Source of the DNA: an uncultured Methylococcaceae bacterium
GTDB lineage: Bacteria; Pseudomonadota; Gammaproteobacteria; Methylococcales; Methylomonadaceae
Assembly (NCBI GenBank): GCA_903945375.1
Contig: CAJAVP010000057.1
Coordinates: 1 to 53,536, forward strand
Direction: 5' to 3'
Length of the DNA: 53,536 bases
Shown in pieces: positions 28,329 to 38,800 of the stretch. The stretch's first letter is position 1. The number at the start of each line of letters is the position of its first letter. The notes below the pieces were generated by a model. It did no database searches and was not told where the DNA came from. It saw only the letters and a program-made list of their open reading frames with translations. Both the position numbers and the translations under genes were made by a program.

Positions 28329-29369
28329 CTAGCCTTTGATTGACCCTAAGGTTTTCAACCAGTTTTCGTAGCGGCGGTCTATCGCGAGGATGTCGCTGAA
28401 GTATTCTGTTTTTGCGAATAAGGCGTTGCGTCGCATTTCACCAGGTGTCATACCGAAGGCGGCACGGAATAATCGACTAAAATGGGCCTCATCACAGAAA
28501 CCCACCGAGGCGGCGATAGCGGCAATACTGTATGAAGAAGCTTGGGTCAGAAGCTCTAGGCTGCGTTGTAAACGCTCTTGCCGGATATAGTAAGCAGGGC
28601 CACCTAGAGGTTCGAACAGGCGATACAGCGAGGCACGAGATAAGCCAAATCGACTGGCTAGAAATTGCGGCGTTAGATGGGTATCCGCGACGTGCTGACT
28701 GATATATTGACGAATCGTTTCCAAGGTCACCGCTTGGATGTCCGGACAATCATAAGGTAGCTCAAGACCGCCGAAATAGGTCGCCACCAAACCTGTCAAT
28801 CCGCTGGCAATCGCACTGGACTCTTGGGCACTCACTTGCCCAATCCGATGCCACAAGGTCTCGATATGCTCGCGCAGCAATTGTCCCAACACGGACTCCC
28901 CTGCTAATTTTTTTCCATGCAAGCGCTCAGGGAATTTGATGTACTGGGCAAGTATCGCCCTAGGGATAACCAGTGTCAGATTATCGTAATCCTCAGTCCG
29001 TGTTTCAAGCGCTTGACCTAAGTCTAAGATGAAAACATCACCCGGTTGCGCGTCGAGCTGTGTTTTACCGCAAATTCCGACATTATTGCCTTTTCGATAA
29101 ATCTGTACGAGCAAATGATCAAGCCCATCTTGCGCGACCCGCTTCCGAGAACGCCGAAAGCATTGCCCTTGGCTGACAGAATTACTGAGTAAGAAATCAC
29201 CGAGATGGCAGGTTATCAGTTGGCTGGAGAAGTTTTGTTCGTTATCTCGTGCCTCCAACGTCACATCGAAAAGAACGGAGATGCTTTCTTTCCAAACCGA
29301 GAAGCGCTCTTTTTCCGGCAAATCTTGCAAATCAAAATAGGTGATGGGGATTTTTTCTTGTTCGTTCAT
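28329..29369 (-). CDS. AraC-family transcriptional regulator
   Basis: A 346-residue regulator. The N-terminal part (about 1-200) is an AraC-like ligand-binding domain of the cupin-related type seen in FeaR/XylS-like proteins, with LDAQPGDVFILDL in its core. The C-terminal about 215-330 is the two-helix-turn-helix AraC/XylS DNA-binding domain; SRASLYRLF and the conserved SIAAIAASVGFCDEAHFSRLFRA-like second helix pair are seen. The effector is unknown. A 38-bp near-perfect palindrome lies 31 bp before the ATG. The next gene upstream, lysC, is on the same strand 300 bp away and seems unrelated. Confidence 0.9.
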   Translation of the reverse strand: MNEQEKIPITYFDLQDLPEKERFSVWKESISVLFDVTLEARDNEQNFSSQLITCHLGDFLLSNSVSQGQCFRRSRKRVAQDGLDHLLVQIYRKGNNVGICGKTQLDAQPGDVFILDLGQALETRTEDYDNLTLVIPRAILAQYIKFPERLHGKKLAGESVLGQLLREHIETLWHRIGQVSAQESSAIASGLTGLVATYFGGLELPYDCPDIQAVTLETIRQYISQHVADTHLTPQFLASRFGLSRASLYRLFEPLGGPAYYIRQERLQRSLELLTQASSYSIAAIAASVGFCDEAHFSRLFRAAFGMTPGEMRRNALFAKTEYFSDILAIDRRYENWLKTLGSIKG

Positions 29370-29673
29370 CAGTATAAACCTTTAGCGAAAAACGTTAGGG
29401 TCAACAGGCGAGAGATTGATCAATCTCTCACCTGTTGATTATCACTAAGAACTTTCACACTTTCAAGATTTTTAGTGTCATTTCTTATTATTATGTGGCC
29501 AAACTATTGATGTGAAGTCGCTCGCGAGACTAAGAAGAGAAATACCTACATCAATAACACCTCTATAGGGATGATTAAGCCATTCACTGAGCTCGTGTCG
29601 CTTCAAACACGCACAGCATTTGGCTTAACCGCCCCGTCTTAAATGGGTAGCGTCAAGAGGTCATACTGATGAA
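29370..29673. other. Intergenic region between lysC and the AraC-type gene
   Basis: About 300 bp. Apart from the large palindrome at 29401-29438 I see no gene, repeat or RNA. Both flanking genes read leftward, so the region should hold the end of the lysC transcript and the promoter of the regulator. Confidence 0.5.
29401..29438. promoter_or_regulatory. 38-bp near-perfect palindrome upstream of the AraC-type gene
   Basis: The left arm TCAACAGGCGAGAGATTGA is matched by its reverse complement on the right, with a single mismatch (C opposite A) in 19 pairs and no loop. The centre is TTGATCAA. It could be a dimeric repressor operator just before the regulator gene. It could also be a hairpin ending the lysC transcript; a short T-run follows on the minus strand, but only about ten bases farther on. 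Function is unresolved. Confidence 0.6.
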
Positions 29674-30903
29674 TTATACCGACGTACTGGCTTGATCTAA
29701 CTTAAATGCCGCATGTAAAGCTCTAACCGCCAATTCCAGATATTTTTCATCGACGACGACTGAAATTTTGATTTCAGAAGTGGAAATCATACGAATATTA
29801 ATACCTTCCGTTGCCAAGGTTTTAAACATTGTACTCGCGATGCCTGCATGTGAGCGCATTCCCACACCAACAATAGAGACTTTGACAATCGCATCATCAC
29901 CCGTTACTTTTCTCGCACCTAAGTCGGCACACGTTTGCTCCAAAATACTCTTGGCGCGTTGGTAGTCATTACGATGGACGGTGAAAGTAAAGTCAGTCGT
30001 CGCATCTTCCGCAATATTTTGGATAATCATATCCACTTCAATATTGGCATTAGCAATAGGACCCAAAATAGTAAAAGCCACGCCCGGTAAATCCGGCACA
30101 CCGGTAATAGTCAATTTTGCTTCGTCGCGGTTGAAGGCAATTCCTGAAATTAAAGCACTTTCCATTGGCGATTCCTCGTAGGTAATGAGTGTGCCACACC
30201 CTTCTGTAAATGATGATAAAACACGCAATGCAACATTGTATTTGCCTGCAAATTCAACCGAGCGAATTTGTAAAACTTTTGATCCTAAGCTGGCCATTTC
30301 CAGCATTTCTTCAAATGTAATACGATCTAATCGACGTGCTCGGGGTTCGACACGCGGATCGGTGGTATAAACACCATCGACATCCGTAAAGATTAAGCAT
30401 TCATCGGCTTTTAAAGCGGCGGCTAAGGCAACCGCCGTGGTATCTGAGCCACCACGTCCCAACGTGGTGATATTGTCATGTTCATCAATACCTTGAAAGC
30501 CTGCTACAACCACGACTTTGCCTTGCGCTAAATCCGTGTGAATACGCGCATCGTCAATTTGACGTATTCTTGCCTTGGTATAACTGCTATCTGTTAAGAT
30601 TTTGACTTGACCACCGGTGTAAGAACAGGCATTGCAACCGATTTCATGCAAAGCCATACTTAATAGAGCCATTGTGACTTGCTCACCGGTAGAAATTAAG
30701 ACATCCAACTCTCGCTCTATTGGCTGAGCTTGCATTTCTTTGGCTAAGCCAATTAATCGGTTAGTTTCTCCACTCATCGCCGATACGACCACGACGATTT
30801 GATTGCCCATTTCATGAGCTTTTTTTACTTTTTCGGCGACCGCTTTGATACGCTCAACCGTACCAACCGACGTACCGCCAAATTTATAGACATAAAGTGC
30901 CAT
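29674..30903 (-). CDS. lysC: Aspartate kinase
   Basis: The enzyme phosphorylates aspartate with ATP, the first step toward lysine, threonine, methionine and diaminopimelate. At 409 residues it is the monofunctional type of pseudomonads (about 412). The amino-acid kinase domain opens with KFGGTSVG (7-14), followed by VVVVSAMSGETNRL and the FTDVDGVYTTDPR substrate loop. Two ACT domains occupy about 265-409, with ITGVPDLPGVA and VSIVGVGMRSHAGIA marking them; they give feedback control. No linked biosynthetic genes are in the window, and no lysine riboswitch could be recognised in the short upstream region. Confidence 0.96.
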   Translation of the reverse strand: MALYVYKFGGTSVGTVERIKAVAEKVKKAHEMGNQIVVVVSAMSGETNRLIGLAKEMQAQPIERELDVLISTGEQVTMALLSMALHEIGCNACSYTGGQVKILTDSSYTKARIRQIDDARIHTDLAQGKVVVVAGFQGIDEHDNITTLGRGGSDTTAVALAAALKADECLIFTDVDGVYTTDPRVEPRARRLDRITFEEMLEMASLGSKVLQIRSVEFAGKYNVALRVLSSFTEGCGTLITYEESPMESALISGIAFNRDEAKLTITGVPDLPGVAFTILGPIANANIEVDMIIQNIAEDATTDFTFTVHRNDYQRAKSILEQTCADLGARKVTGDDAIVKVSIVGVGMRSHAGIASTMFKTLATEGINIRMISTSEIKISVVVDEKYLELAVRALHAAFKLDQASTSV

Positions 30904-31087
30904 TGTTAAACCTGTTAAAGTGATATTCCTGCAATGCAGCCGAAGATTTTCTTCGAGGGCGCTATGGTAAAAGGTTTTTAGGTTTTATTAAACTGTTATG
31001 AAACGATGTCACCGATAGTTTTTGAAAAAAACAGAGAACCTCTTAAATTTAGAGACCTAATAGCCGTGCTATTGCGACTTGGTTTTG

Positions 31088-31115
31088 CTTGAAATGCCCA
31101 TCGTGTGCCCCATAT
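31088..31115 (+). promoter_or_regulatory. Sigma-32 heat-shock promoter of clpB
   Basis: The -35 element CTTGAAA (31088-31094) is separated by 13 bases from the -10 element CCCCATAT (31108-31115). Both match the RpoH consensus fully. Transcription should start near 31122, which leaves a leader of about 35 bases before the clpB ATG at 31157. Confidence 0.93.
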
Positions 31116-31156
31116 CAAAGAACACTTCACACTCCCCCTTTATAGAGGTAACTACC

Positions 31157-33736
31157 ATGCGTATGGATAAATTAACCAGTAAATTTCAAGCGGCATTTTC
31201 CGATGCCCAAAGTCTCGCGTTAGGCAAGGATCATCAATTTATCGAACCACTGCACCTAATGATTGCGCTCTTAGATCAAGAGGGCGGAAGTATTAAACCC
31301 TTATTCGCCCAATCTAATGTCAACATTCAACAATTACGTGTTGATTTACAAAAAGAATTATCACGCCTTGCGACAGTCAGCGGCTCTGGTGGGGATGTAC
31401 AAGTCTCTAACGAATTAATTCGCTTATTGAATTTAACAGACAAGCTGGCGCAAAAACGCCATGATAAATTCATTTCTAGTGAGCTATTTCTACTCGCCGC
31501 CTTGGAAGAAAAGGGTATTTTGCAAGAAATACTAAAAAAAGCCGGACTCAATAAACAAACCATCGAAAAAGCCATTGATGCAATGCGCGGCGGTCAAGTT
31601 GTAGATGATGCTAACGCCGAAGATCAACGCCAAGCCTTGAATAAATACACGATCAATCTGACCGAACGCGCTGAGCAAGGTAAGCTCGATCCAGTCATCG
31701 GTCGAGATGATGAGATACGCCGCACGATTCAGGTATTACAACGCCGCACTAAAAACAACCCCGTATTAATTGGTGAACCTGGTGTTGGCAAAACCGCCAT
31801 CGTAGAAGGCTTGGCACAGCGCATTGTCAACGGCGAAGTGCCAGAAGGCATTAAAGGTAAACAAGTTTTGGCGTTAGATATGGCGGCATTAATCGCCGGT
31901 GCCAAATTTCGTGGTGAATTTGAAGAACGCCTGAAAGCAGTACTCAGTGATTTAGCCAAACAAGAAGGGCAAATCATTCTGTTTATCGACGAACTGCATA
32001 CGATGGTCGGTGCTGGTAAAGCGGAAGGCGCAATGGATGCAGGCAATATGCTCAAACCGGCATTAGCACGCGGAGAACTCCATTGCGTAGGCGCAACCAC
32101 TTTGGATGAATACCGTAAATATGTCGAAAAAGATGCTGCCCTAGAACGTCGCTTCCAAAAAGTATTAGTTGATCAACCCTCCGTGGAAGATACCATTGCT
32201 ATTTTGCGCGGATTAAAAGAAAAATACGAAGTGCATCACGGCGTTGATATTACCGACCCAGCCATTATCGCAGCAGCAAATCTTTCTTATCGTTATATTG
32301 CAGATCGTCAATTACCCGATAAAGCCATTGACTTAATTGATGAAGCGGCTAGCCGTATTCGCATGGAAATGGACTCAAAACCAGAAGAAATGGACAAACT
32401 ATACCGCCGCTTAATCCAACTAAAAATCGAACAAGTGGCATTGAAAAAAGAAAAAGATGCCGCCTCTAAAAAACGCTTAGAAATTTTAGAAGAAGATATT
32501 GGTAGCTTGGAAAAAGATTATTCCGACTTAGAAGAAATTTGGAAGGCGGAAAAAGCCTCCTTACAAGGCTCGGCTTCTATCAGAGAAAAACTGGAGCAAG
32601 CCAAAACTGAATTAGAAGCCGCCAGCCGTGCCAATGACTTAAATCGACAAGCCGAACTGCGCTACGGCATCATTCCCGCCCTGGAAAAACAATTAAACCA
32701 AGCAGATTCTGTCGATACCCCCAAAATGACCTTACTACGTAACAAAGTGACGGAAGAGGAAATTGCTGAGGTTGTCTCAAAATGGACGGGCATCCCCGTC
32801 TCCAAAATGATGGAAGGCGAACGCGAAAAATTGTTAAAAATGGAAACACAATTAAGTCAGCGGGTTGTCGGTCAAGAAGAAGCACTTAAAGCGGTTAGTA
32901 ATGCCATTCGCCGCTCACGAGCCGGTTTATCCGATCCAAACCGCCCTAATGGTTCTTTCTTATTCTTAGGCCCGACCGGCGTGGGTAAAACCGAATTATG
33001 CAAAGCCTTGGCTGAATTTTTATTTGATACGACAGATGCTATGGTGCGTATTGATATGTCCGAATTTATGGAAAAACACTCAGTCGCCCGCCTAATCGGA
33101 GCGCCTCCGGGTTATGTCGGTTATGAGGAAGGCGGTTATTTAACAGAATTAGTGAGAAGAAAACCCTATTCCGTCATTCTCATGGATGAAATTGAAAAAG
33201 CGCATTCCGATGTTTTTAATGTACTGTTGCAAGTCTTAGATGATGGTCGCTTAACTGATGGTCAAGGGCGAACCGTAGACTTTAGAAATACGGTCATTGT
33301 CATGACTTCAAATTTAGGCTCCGATGTCATTCAAGAGTTGGCCGGCGAAGCCCTGTATCCGGTTATGAAAGCGGCTGTGATGGATCGCGTAGCACAACAT
33401 TTCCGCCCAGAATTTATCAACCGTATTGATGAGGCCGTGGTATTTCACCCACTCGGTCGCGAACAAATCCGCGCCATTTCTGTTTTACAAATAGAACATT
33501 TACGCAAACGTCTACAAGATCGCGAGATTGGCCTAGAGATTACCGACCCCGCCTTAGATTTACTGGGTGAGGCAGGCTTTGATCCTGTTTACGGCGCAAG
33601 ACCGATGAAACGGGCCATTCAGCAGCAATTAGAAAATCCGCTGGCGCAAGACATATTAGCCGGTTCTTTTGTCGCCGGAGACCTCATCAAAATTACGCTT
33701 GATGATACCGGCGCACTAAGATTTTTAAAAAATTAA
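31157..33736 (+). CDS. clpB: ATP-dependent disaggregase ClpB
   Basis: A hexameric Hsp100 chaperone that works with DnaK to dissolve protein aggregates. The open frame reaches back to 31079, but that would start inside or before the heat-shock promoter. The ATG at 31157 follows AGAGGT (31144-31149) and gives 859 residues (E. coli 857). The Clp N-domain is at about 4-145. Nucleotide-binding domain 1 has GEPGVGKTA (Lys about 212). The coiled-coil middle domain runs from about 400 to 525. Domain 2 has GPTGVGKTE (Lys about 611) and a Walker B with LMDEIEKAH. Pore-loop tyrosine is seen in the GYVGYEEGG segment. All motifs are intact. Confidence 0.97.
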   Translation: MRMDKLTSKFQAAFSDAQSLALGKDHQFIEPLHLMIALLDQEGGSIKPLFAQSNVNIQQLRVDLQKELSRLATVSGSGGDVQVSNELIRLLNLTDKLAQKRHDKFISSELFLLAALEEKGILQEILKKAGLNKQTIEKAIDAMRGGQVVDDANAEDQRQALNKYTINLTERAEQGKLDPVIGRDDEIRRTIQVLQRRTKNNPVLIGEPGVGKTAIVEGLAQRIVNGEVPEGIKGKQVLALDMAALIAGAKFRGEFEERLKAVLSDLAKQEGQIILFIDELHTMVGAGKAEGAMDAGNMLKPALARGELHCVGATTLDEYRKYVEKDAALERRFQKVLVDQPSVEDTIAILRGLKEKYEVHHGVDITDPAIIAAANLSYRYIADRQLPDKAIDLIDEAASRIRMEMDSKPEEMDKLYRRLIQLKIEQVALKKEKDAASKKRLEILEEDIGSLEKDYSDLEEIWKAEKASLQGSASIREKLEQAKTELEAASRANDLNRQAELRYGIIPALEKQLNQADSVDTPKMTLLRNKVTEEEIAEVVSKWTGIPVSKMMEGEREKLLKMETQLSQRVVGQEEALKAVSNAIRRSRAGLSDPNRPNGSFLFLGPTGVGKTELCKALAEFLFDTTDAMVRIDMSEFMEKHSVARLIGAPPGYVGYEEGGYLTELVRRKPYSVILMDEIEKAHSDVFNVLLQVLDDGRLTDGQGRTVDFRNTVIVMTSNLGSDVIQELAGEALYPVMKAAVMDRVAQHFRPEFINRIDEAVVFHPLGREQIRAISVLQIEHLRKRLQDREIGLEITDPALDLLGEAGFDPVYGARPMKRAIQQQLENPLAQDILAGSFVAGDLIKITLDDTGALRFLKN

Positions 33737-33757
33737 CCCGCGTTTAAAAAAATAGGC

Positions 33758-33787
33758 TCGTAGGTGCGAATAAACTCTCACCTACGA
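33758..33787. terminator. Hairpin downstream of clpB
   Basis: A 9-bp perfect stem TCGTAGGTG/CACCTACGA with a 12-base loop lies 22 bases past the clpB stop. There is no T-run, so it is a candidate weak terminator or mRNA-end stabiliser. Confidence 0.45.
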
Positions 33788-33857
33788 CCAACAAAACAGT
33801 TTTGACCATCGCGTGCTATACTTTGGCATCCTTCATTTATCAAAGGAAGACCATTCT

Positions 33858-34376
33858 ATGAGTGCTGTTGCCTTACACCTATATGAAAAACTCAACGAAG
33901 CACCAGACGATAAAGCGCGTTCAAAAGCCATTGTAGAAGCATTTAGTGAATTAGAAGAACGTTATCCCAATTTGAGAGAAGTGGCGACACAACGTGATTT
34001 AAGTGAAACTGAATTGCGCTTGCAAAAAGAAATCAGAATCGTCGAAGCCAATTTGCAAAAAGAAATCGAGCAAGTACGTCTTGAGATTAAGACCGTCGAA
34101 GCTAATTTACAAAAAGAAATCGAGCAAGTGCGTCTTGAGATCAAAACCGTCGAAGCTAATTTACAAAAAGAAATCGAGCAAGTGCGTCTTGAGATCAAAA
34201 CCGTCGAAGCTAATTTGCAAAAAGAAATTGAGAAAGTACGGCTTGAAATTAAACAAGTCGAGGTCAATTTTTCTAAAGCACTTCACCAACAAACCCTGTG
34301 GGTTGTCGGTTCAGTGGGCACGATTGTCATGGGTGTCCGTTTGCTCGAATGGTTCTTAACACATTTAGCCGGCTAG
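33858..34376 (+). CDS. Coiled-coil membrane-anchored protein with 18-residue repeats (DUF1640-like)
   Basis: A 172-residue protein, starting at the ATG at 33858 behind the ribosome site AAAGGAAG; an in-frame ATG-less extension to 33813 is unlikely. Residues 1-45 form a helical head ending in RYPNLREVATQRDLSETEL. Then come four copies of an 18-residue heptad-rich unit (NLQKEIEQVRLEIKTVEA) making a long coiled coil, and a single C-terminal transmembrane segment (VVGSVGTIVMGVRLLEWF). This is the build of DUF1640-like proteins, found in many copies in some gammaproteobacteria and of unknown role. The stop overlaps the stop of the opposite-strand outer-membrane lipoprotein gene by a few bases. Confidence 0.75.
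   Translation: MSAVALHLYEKLNEAPDDKARSKAIVEAFSELEERYPNLREVATQRDLSETELRLQKEIRIVEANLQKEIEQVRLEIKTVEANLQKEIEQVRLEIKTVEANLQKEIEQVRLEIKTVEANLQKEIEKVRLEIKQVEVNFSKALHQQTLWVVGSVGTIVMGVRLLEWFLTHLAG
34041..34256 (+). repeat. Four tandem 54-bp repeats inside the coiled-coil gene
   Basis: The motif GTCGAAGC recurs at 34041, 34095, 34149 and 34203, giving exact 54-bp periods, with a partly kept fifth start at 34257. The two middle copies are nearly identical. Each encodes one 18-residue coiled-coil unit, so copy number can change without a frameshift. Confidence 0.9.
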
Positions 34377-35800
34377 TTATTTCCACTCGCGTTATCTCGA
34401 CGCGGTAAGTCTTTCGATTCCCACCCTCCCCCTAAGGCTTTGATGAGCTGAACGGCGGCGTTGAGACGCTGCCCTTGCAAATCAACAGCATTTTTTTCGT
34501 TGGTCAGAGCGGCGGTTTGAGCGGTCATGACATTGATGTAACTGACTGTGCCAGCGTTGTATTGGTTAGTAGTCAGTTCTACTGATTTCTGTGCTAAAAC
34601 CACGGCTTTGGTTTGGGTTTGGCTTTCTTGTTCTAAAATACGCAAGGTGGCGATAGCGTCTTCGACTTCCTTAAAACTGGTGAGTACGGTCTGGCGATAC
34701 GCGGCAACCGTCGCGCGGTAATTTTCTTTTGCAGCAACTAACTGGGCATTACGCAAGCCACCATCAAACAGAGGCAACGCCAAAGCCGCTGGACCTAATG
34801 CCCAGTAGTTGGCAGCAGTGCTGAACAAATTGACTAAAGTATTGGACTGCGTGCCATCGGTCGCGGCGAGATTTAAACGGGGATAATACGCGGCTTTAGC
34901 CACACCGATTTGGGCATTCGCAGCGGCGACTAAGCGTTCACTTGCAGCAATATCGGCTCGGCGCTCTAAGAGTTCTGACGGCAACACGAGCGGCACAGGT
35001 GGAATTGCAGCGTTTAATGCGGATACCGTGATACTGAGTTGTCCGGGCACTTTGCCGATTAACAAAGCGATAGCGTGTTCCAGTTGCGCTCGTTGTACAC
35101 CAAAGTTTATCGCTTGAGCGCGAGTCGATTCCAGCAAGGTTTCAGCTTGCACCACATCCGCTTTAGCAATGACACCGGCTTGGTAGCGATTTTGGAGAAT
35201 TGTCAGGCTTTTGGCATAAGCGGCCACGGTGTCGTTGAGCAATTTTATTTGTGCATCTAGGGCACGAAGTTGGAAATAATTTTGCGCCAGCGTCGCTTGT
35301 GTTGACAACTTCAAGGCTTGCAATGTTGCCGCATTCGCTTGAGCGGTGTTATTACTCGCTTCGACTTGTCGCCGCACCCTGCCCCATAAATCCGGTTCCC
35401 ACGCCACACTCAGCGCCGAACCAAACAAATTCCGTACACCAGAGACCACGACATTCTGCCCGCCCGCCGCACGAAAACGATTGACCGTAGCCGTGGCATT
35501 CATCGTTGGCAACGCAGCTGCTTCCGCACTTTGCACTAAAGCCTGAGCTTGGCGGAATTGCGCTTCAGCTTGAGCAATGCTTTGGTTGGCAAGATTAACC
35601 TGTTGCTCTAAACCGTTTAAATTAACATCATTAAATAAGCGCCACCATTGATCAGGAATGGTGTCATCACGCGGCTGCGCCTCAGCCCAACCCTTCAGTT
35701 CTTTAAATTCGGGAGCGATAAGCGTTTGCGGGCGTTGGTAATCAGGCCCTACTGTGCAAGCATTAAGCAGTAAAGAAACGAAGATAAGTAAGAGAGGCAT
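34373..35800 (-). CDS. RND efflux outer-membrane lipoprotein, NodT/OprM family
   Basis: A 475-residue TolC-like channel subunit that would complete the efflux pump encoded just upstream. The N-terminus is a lipoprotein signal with lipobox LLNAC (Cys15), followed by the family opening TVGPDYQRP. Two outer-membrane-efflux (OEP) repeats of alpha-hairpins follow, with typical alanine/glutamine-rich helices. It lies 35 bp after the mdtC-like gene in the same direction, so it is the last gene of a four-gene operon similar to MuxABC-OpmB of Pseudomonas. The 3' end overlaps the stop of the convergent coiled-coil gene by four bases. No clear Shine-Dalgarno is visible before the ATG. Confidence 0.92.
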   Translation of the reverse strand: MPLLLIFVSLLLNACTVGPDYQRPQTLIAPEFKELKGWAEAQPRDDTIPDQWWRLFNDVNLNGLEQQVNLANQSIAQAEAQFRQAQALVQSAEAAALPTMNATATVNRFRAAGGQNVVVSGVRNLFGSALSVAWEPDLWGRVRRQVEASNNTAQANAATLQALKLSTQATLAQNYFQLRALDAQIKLLNDTVAAYAKSLTILQNRYQAGVIAKADVVQAETLLESTRAQAINFGVQRAQLEHAIALLIGKVPGQLSITVSALNAAIPPVPLVLPSELLERRADIAASERLVAAANAQIGVAKAAYYPRLNLAATDGTQSNTLVNLFSTAANYWALGPAALALPLFDGGLRNAQLVAAKENYRATVAAYRQTVLTSFKEVEDAIATLRILEQESQTQTKAVVLAQKSVELTTNQYNAGTVSYINVMTAQTAALTNEKNAVDLQGQRLNAAVQLIKALGGGWESKDLPRRDNASGNN

Positions 35801-35835
35801 TTTAAGTGGTTAGGTCATAAGAGTTGATAAGTCGA

Positions 35836-38800
35836 TCAAAGCATAGAATGCGCTGTCATTTTTTTGCTACACCACGATTGGAAGCGATCTAAATAGAGAT
35901 AAATCACTGGTGTGGTATACAAGGTAAGTAGTTGACTGGTCAGCAAGCCACCGATGATGCTTATACCCAAAGGTCGTAGTAATTCCGAACCGTAACCCGT
36001 ACCAAAAGCAAGTGGCACAGCCGCCAACAATGCGCCAAAAGTGGTCATTAAAATAGGTCGGAATCGTAAATGGCAGGCTTTGCGTATTGCTTCTTCAGCA
36101 GTCAGGCCACTCGTGCGTTCAGCGTTAATGGCAAAATCGATCATCATAATCGCGTTCTTCTTCACAATGCCGATGAGCAGTATCACGCCAATCAGGGCGA
36201 TGATACTGAATTCTATGCCAAATACCATCAGTGCTAAAATCGCCCCCACGCCCGCCGATGGCAACGTCGATAAAATAGTCAACGGATGGATATAGCTTTC
36301 GTACAAAATACCCAAGACAATATAAATCGCCATTATCGCCGCCAAAATCAGCAAGGGCTGATTCTTAACGGTCTTTTCAAATTCTTTCGCCGAGCCTTGG
36401 AAACTGCCATGTACCGATGTTGGCAAGGTCAATTTATCCAGCGCGTCGTGTATCGCTTGCTTGGCCGTAGACAAAGACACGCCCGTCTTCAGATTGAACG
36501 AAACCGTCGCAGTCGGAAACTGATCTTGATGGTTGACCGACAATGCACGACTGGTTTGTTGATATGTGCTAAATGCTGCCATCGGCACTTTTGCGCCATT
36601 CGATGTCGTGACATAGATACTGTGCAATGCTTCGGCATTTTGCTTGTACTCCGGCGCAACTTCCATGACTACATGATATTGATTGAGTGGCTGATAGATC
36701 ACCGACACTTGCCGTTGCCCAAACGCATCGTTCAAAGTTGTATCAATCAAGGCTTGACTCACACCTAATCTGGATGCGGTAGCACGATCAATTTGCAAGC
36801 TAATTTGCTGACCTTTGTCCTGCTGATCAGTGCTTACATCCGTAAGTTCGGGCACTTCCCGCAAAGCCGCGACAATACGCGGCGTCCAGACTTTTAGCGC
36901 CTCCAACTGGTCGGCTTGCAGAGCAAATTCATAATTCGCAGGCGACGGCCTCGCCCCTATCCGCAATTCTTGTGCAGGTCGCAAAAACACATTAGCCCCC
37001 ACCAAAGATGAAAATTGTTTGCGGAATTTATCCATCAGTTCATTTGCCCTGAGTGTGCGTTCGCCCAATGGCTTAAGCATCACATACAATCGTCCGTTAT
37101 TAGCATTGTCTCCTTCAGTATTTGCCGCCACCGCACTCACATCGGGATCTTGCTTGATGGTTTTAACCACCTCAGCGATTTTTTCCTGCATGGCTTGTGA
37201 AGAAATCGATTGTTCGCCAATAATGCCGCCAAATAAACGTCCGGTGTCTTGAATGGGAAAAAAACCTTTGGGAATTAGTGTGTACAAGTAAGCATTCAAG
37301 CCCACAATAAGCAGCAGAAACACCGCCACTGCAAGACTATGGCGCAAGACCACAGATAAGCTTCGGTCATATGCCTGCAATAGTGTGTTAAAGCCTTGCT
37401 CACTAAACCGATAAAAACGCCCGTGCGCTTGCTTTGGATCGGGGGATTTCAGCCAAAACGCACACAGCATCGGCGTGGTGCTAAACGCCAACAGCAAGGA
37501 CACCAAAACAGCGGCGGACAAGGTTACAGCGAACTCCAAAAACATCCTACCGACCACGCCATCCATCAATAAAATGGGAATGAATACCGCGATCAATGAC
37601 AAACTCATGGTCAAAATAGTGAAGCCGACTTCTTTAATACCCAAGATGGCGGCTTGTTTGGGTGGCATTCCCTGTTCAATATGGCGGTTGGCATTTTCAA
37701 TAACAACAATCGCATCATCGACGACAAAGCCCGTCGATACTGTTAAGGCCATCAAAGACAAAATATTCAGACTGTAATGGCATAAGTGCATGATGGCGAA
37801 AGTGCCAATCAGCGCAACCGGTACAGTAATCACCGGCACCAGTGCCGCTCTCAAGTTACGCAAAAAGGCAAACACCACCAAAATAACCAAGACGACTGCA
37901 ATCACCAGCGTCAACTCCACTTCATGCAACGCCGCGCGGATATAAATTGAACGATCCATCGCTACCACTAAATCGACACTGCTAGGTATGGCGGCTCGCA
38001 ACTGCGGCAACAGGGCTTTTACCTGATCAGTGGTTTTGATGACATTGCCCCGGTCTTGTTTAAACAACGCGAGCATCACCGCCGACTTACCGTTTAAAAA
38101 ACCCGACAGTCCCAAATTTTCAGCCGAATTAACAGCCGTACCCACATCCGACAAACGCACGGGCGACCCGTTTTTATAGCTAACAATCAATGGCAGATAC
38201 ACATCTGCCGTCTTCGCCTGATCGTTAACGGCAATCTGCCAATGCGAGTGATCATCTTCAATTGAACCTTGAGGTCGATTGACGTTAGTCGCCACAATAG
38301 CATTACGGACATCAGCAAAACTCACATTATATTTAGCGAGAGCGGTGGGATTTAGCTCTATTCTCACCGACGGTAAAGAACTACCGCGTATCGTCACTTG
38401 CCCCATACCCTCTACTTGCGACACTTTCTGCGCGACGATAGTAGAAGCAATATCAAACAATTGATCACGGGTCACAACATCAGAGGTTAAGGCCAAGAGC
38501 ATGAGCGGTGTATCGCTAGGATTATTGCGGCGATAATTAGGTTTAGACGGCATATTGCTCGGCAATAAACCACTAGCGGCATTGATGGCGGCTTGCACGT
38601 CCCGAGATGCACCATCAAAATCACGATTCAGTTCAAATTGCAGATTAATCTGGGTATTACCAAAACCGCTAGACGAGGTCATTTCGGTGATACCGGCAAT
38701 ATGCCCTAAAGTGCGCTCTAATGGTGTTGCAACACTGGCTGCCATTGTTTCGGGGCTGGCTCCAGGCGTATTTGCACGCACCGAGATTGACGGAAAATCA

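Noticed and set aside
30904-31078. Lysine riboswitch upstream of lysC
   Set aside because: The region is only about 175 bp and I could not identify the conserved lysine-riboswitch core, so it is not reported.
34041-34256. Regular 54-bp repeats as a CRISPR array
   Set aside because: The repeats are contiguous without unique spacers and lie inside a coding frame. No cas genes are near.
34003-34359. Plus-strand open frame of 118 codons with lysine-rich repeats
   Set aside because: It is the shifted reading of the 54-bp tandem repeats in the coiled-coil gene, which has the better start, ribosome site and membrane segment.
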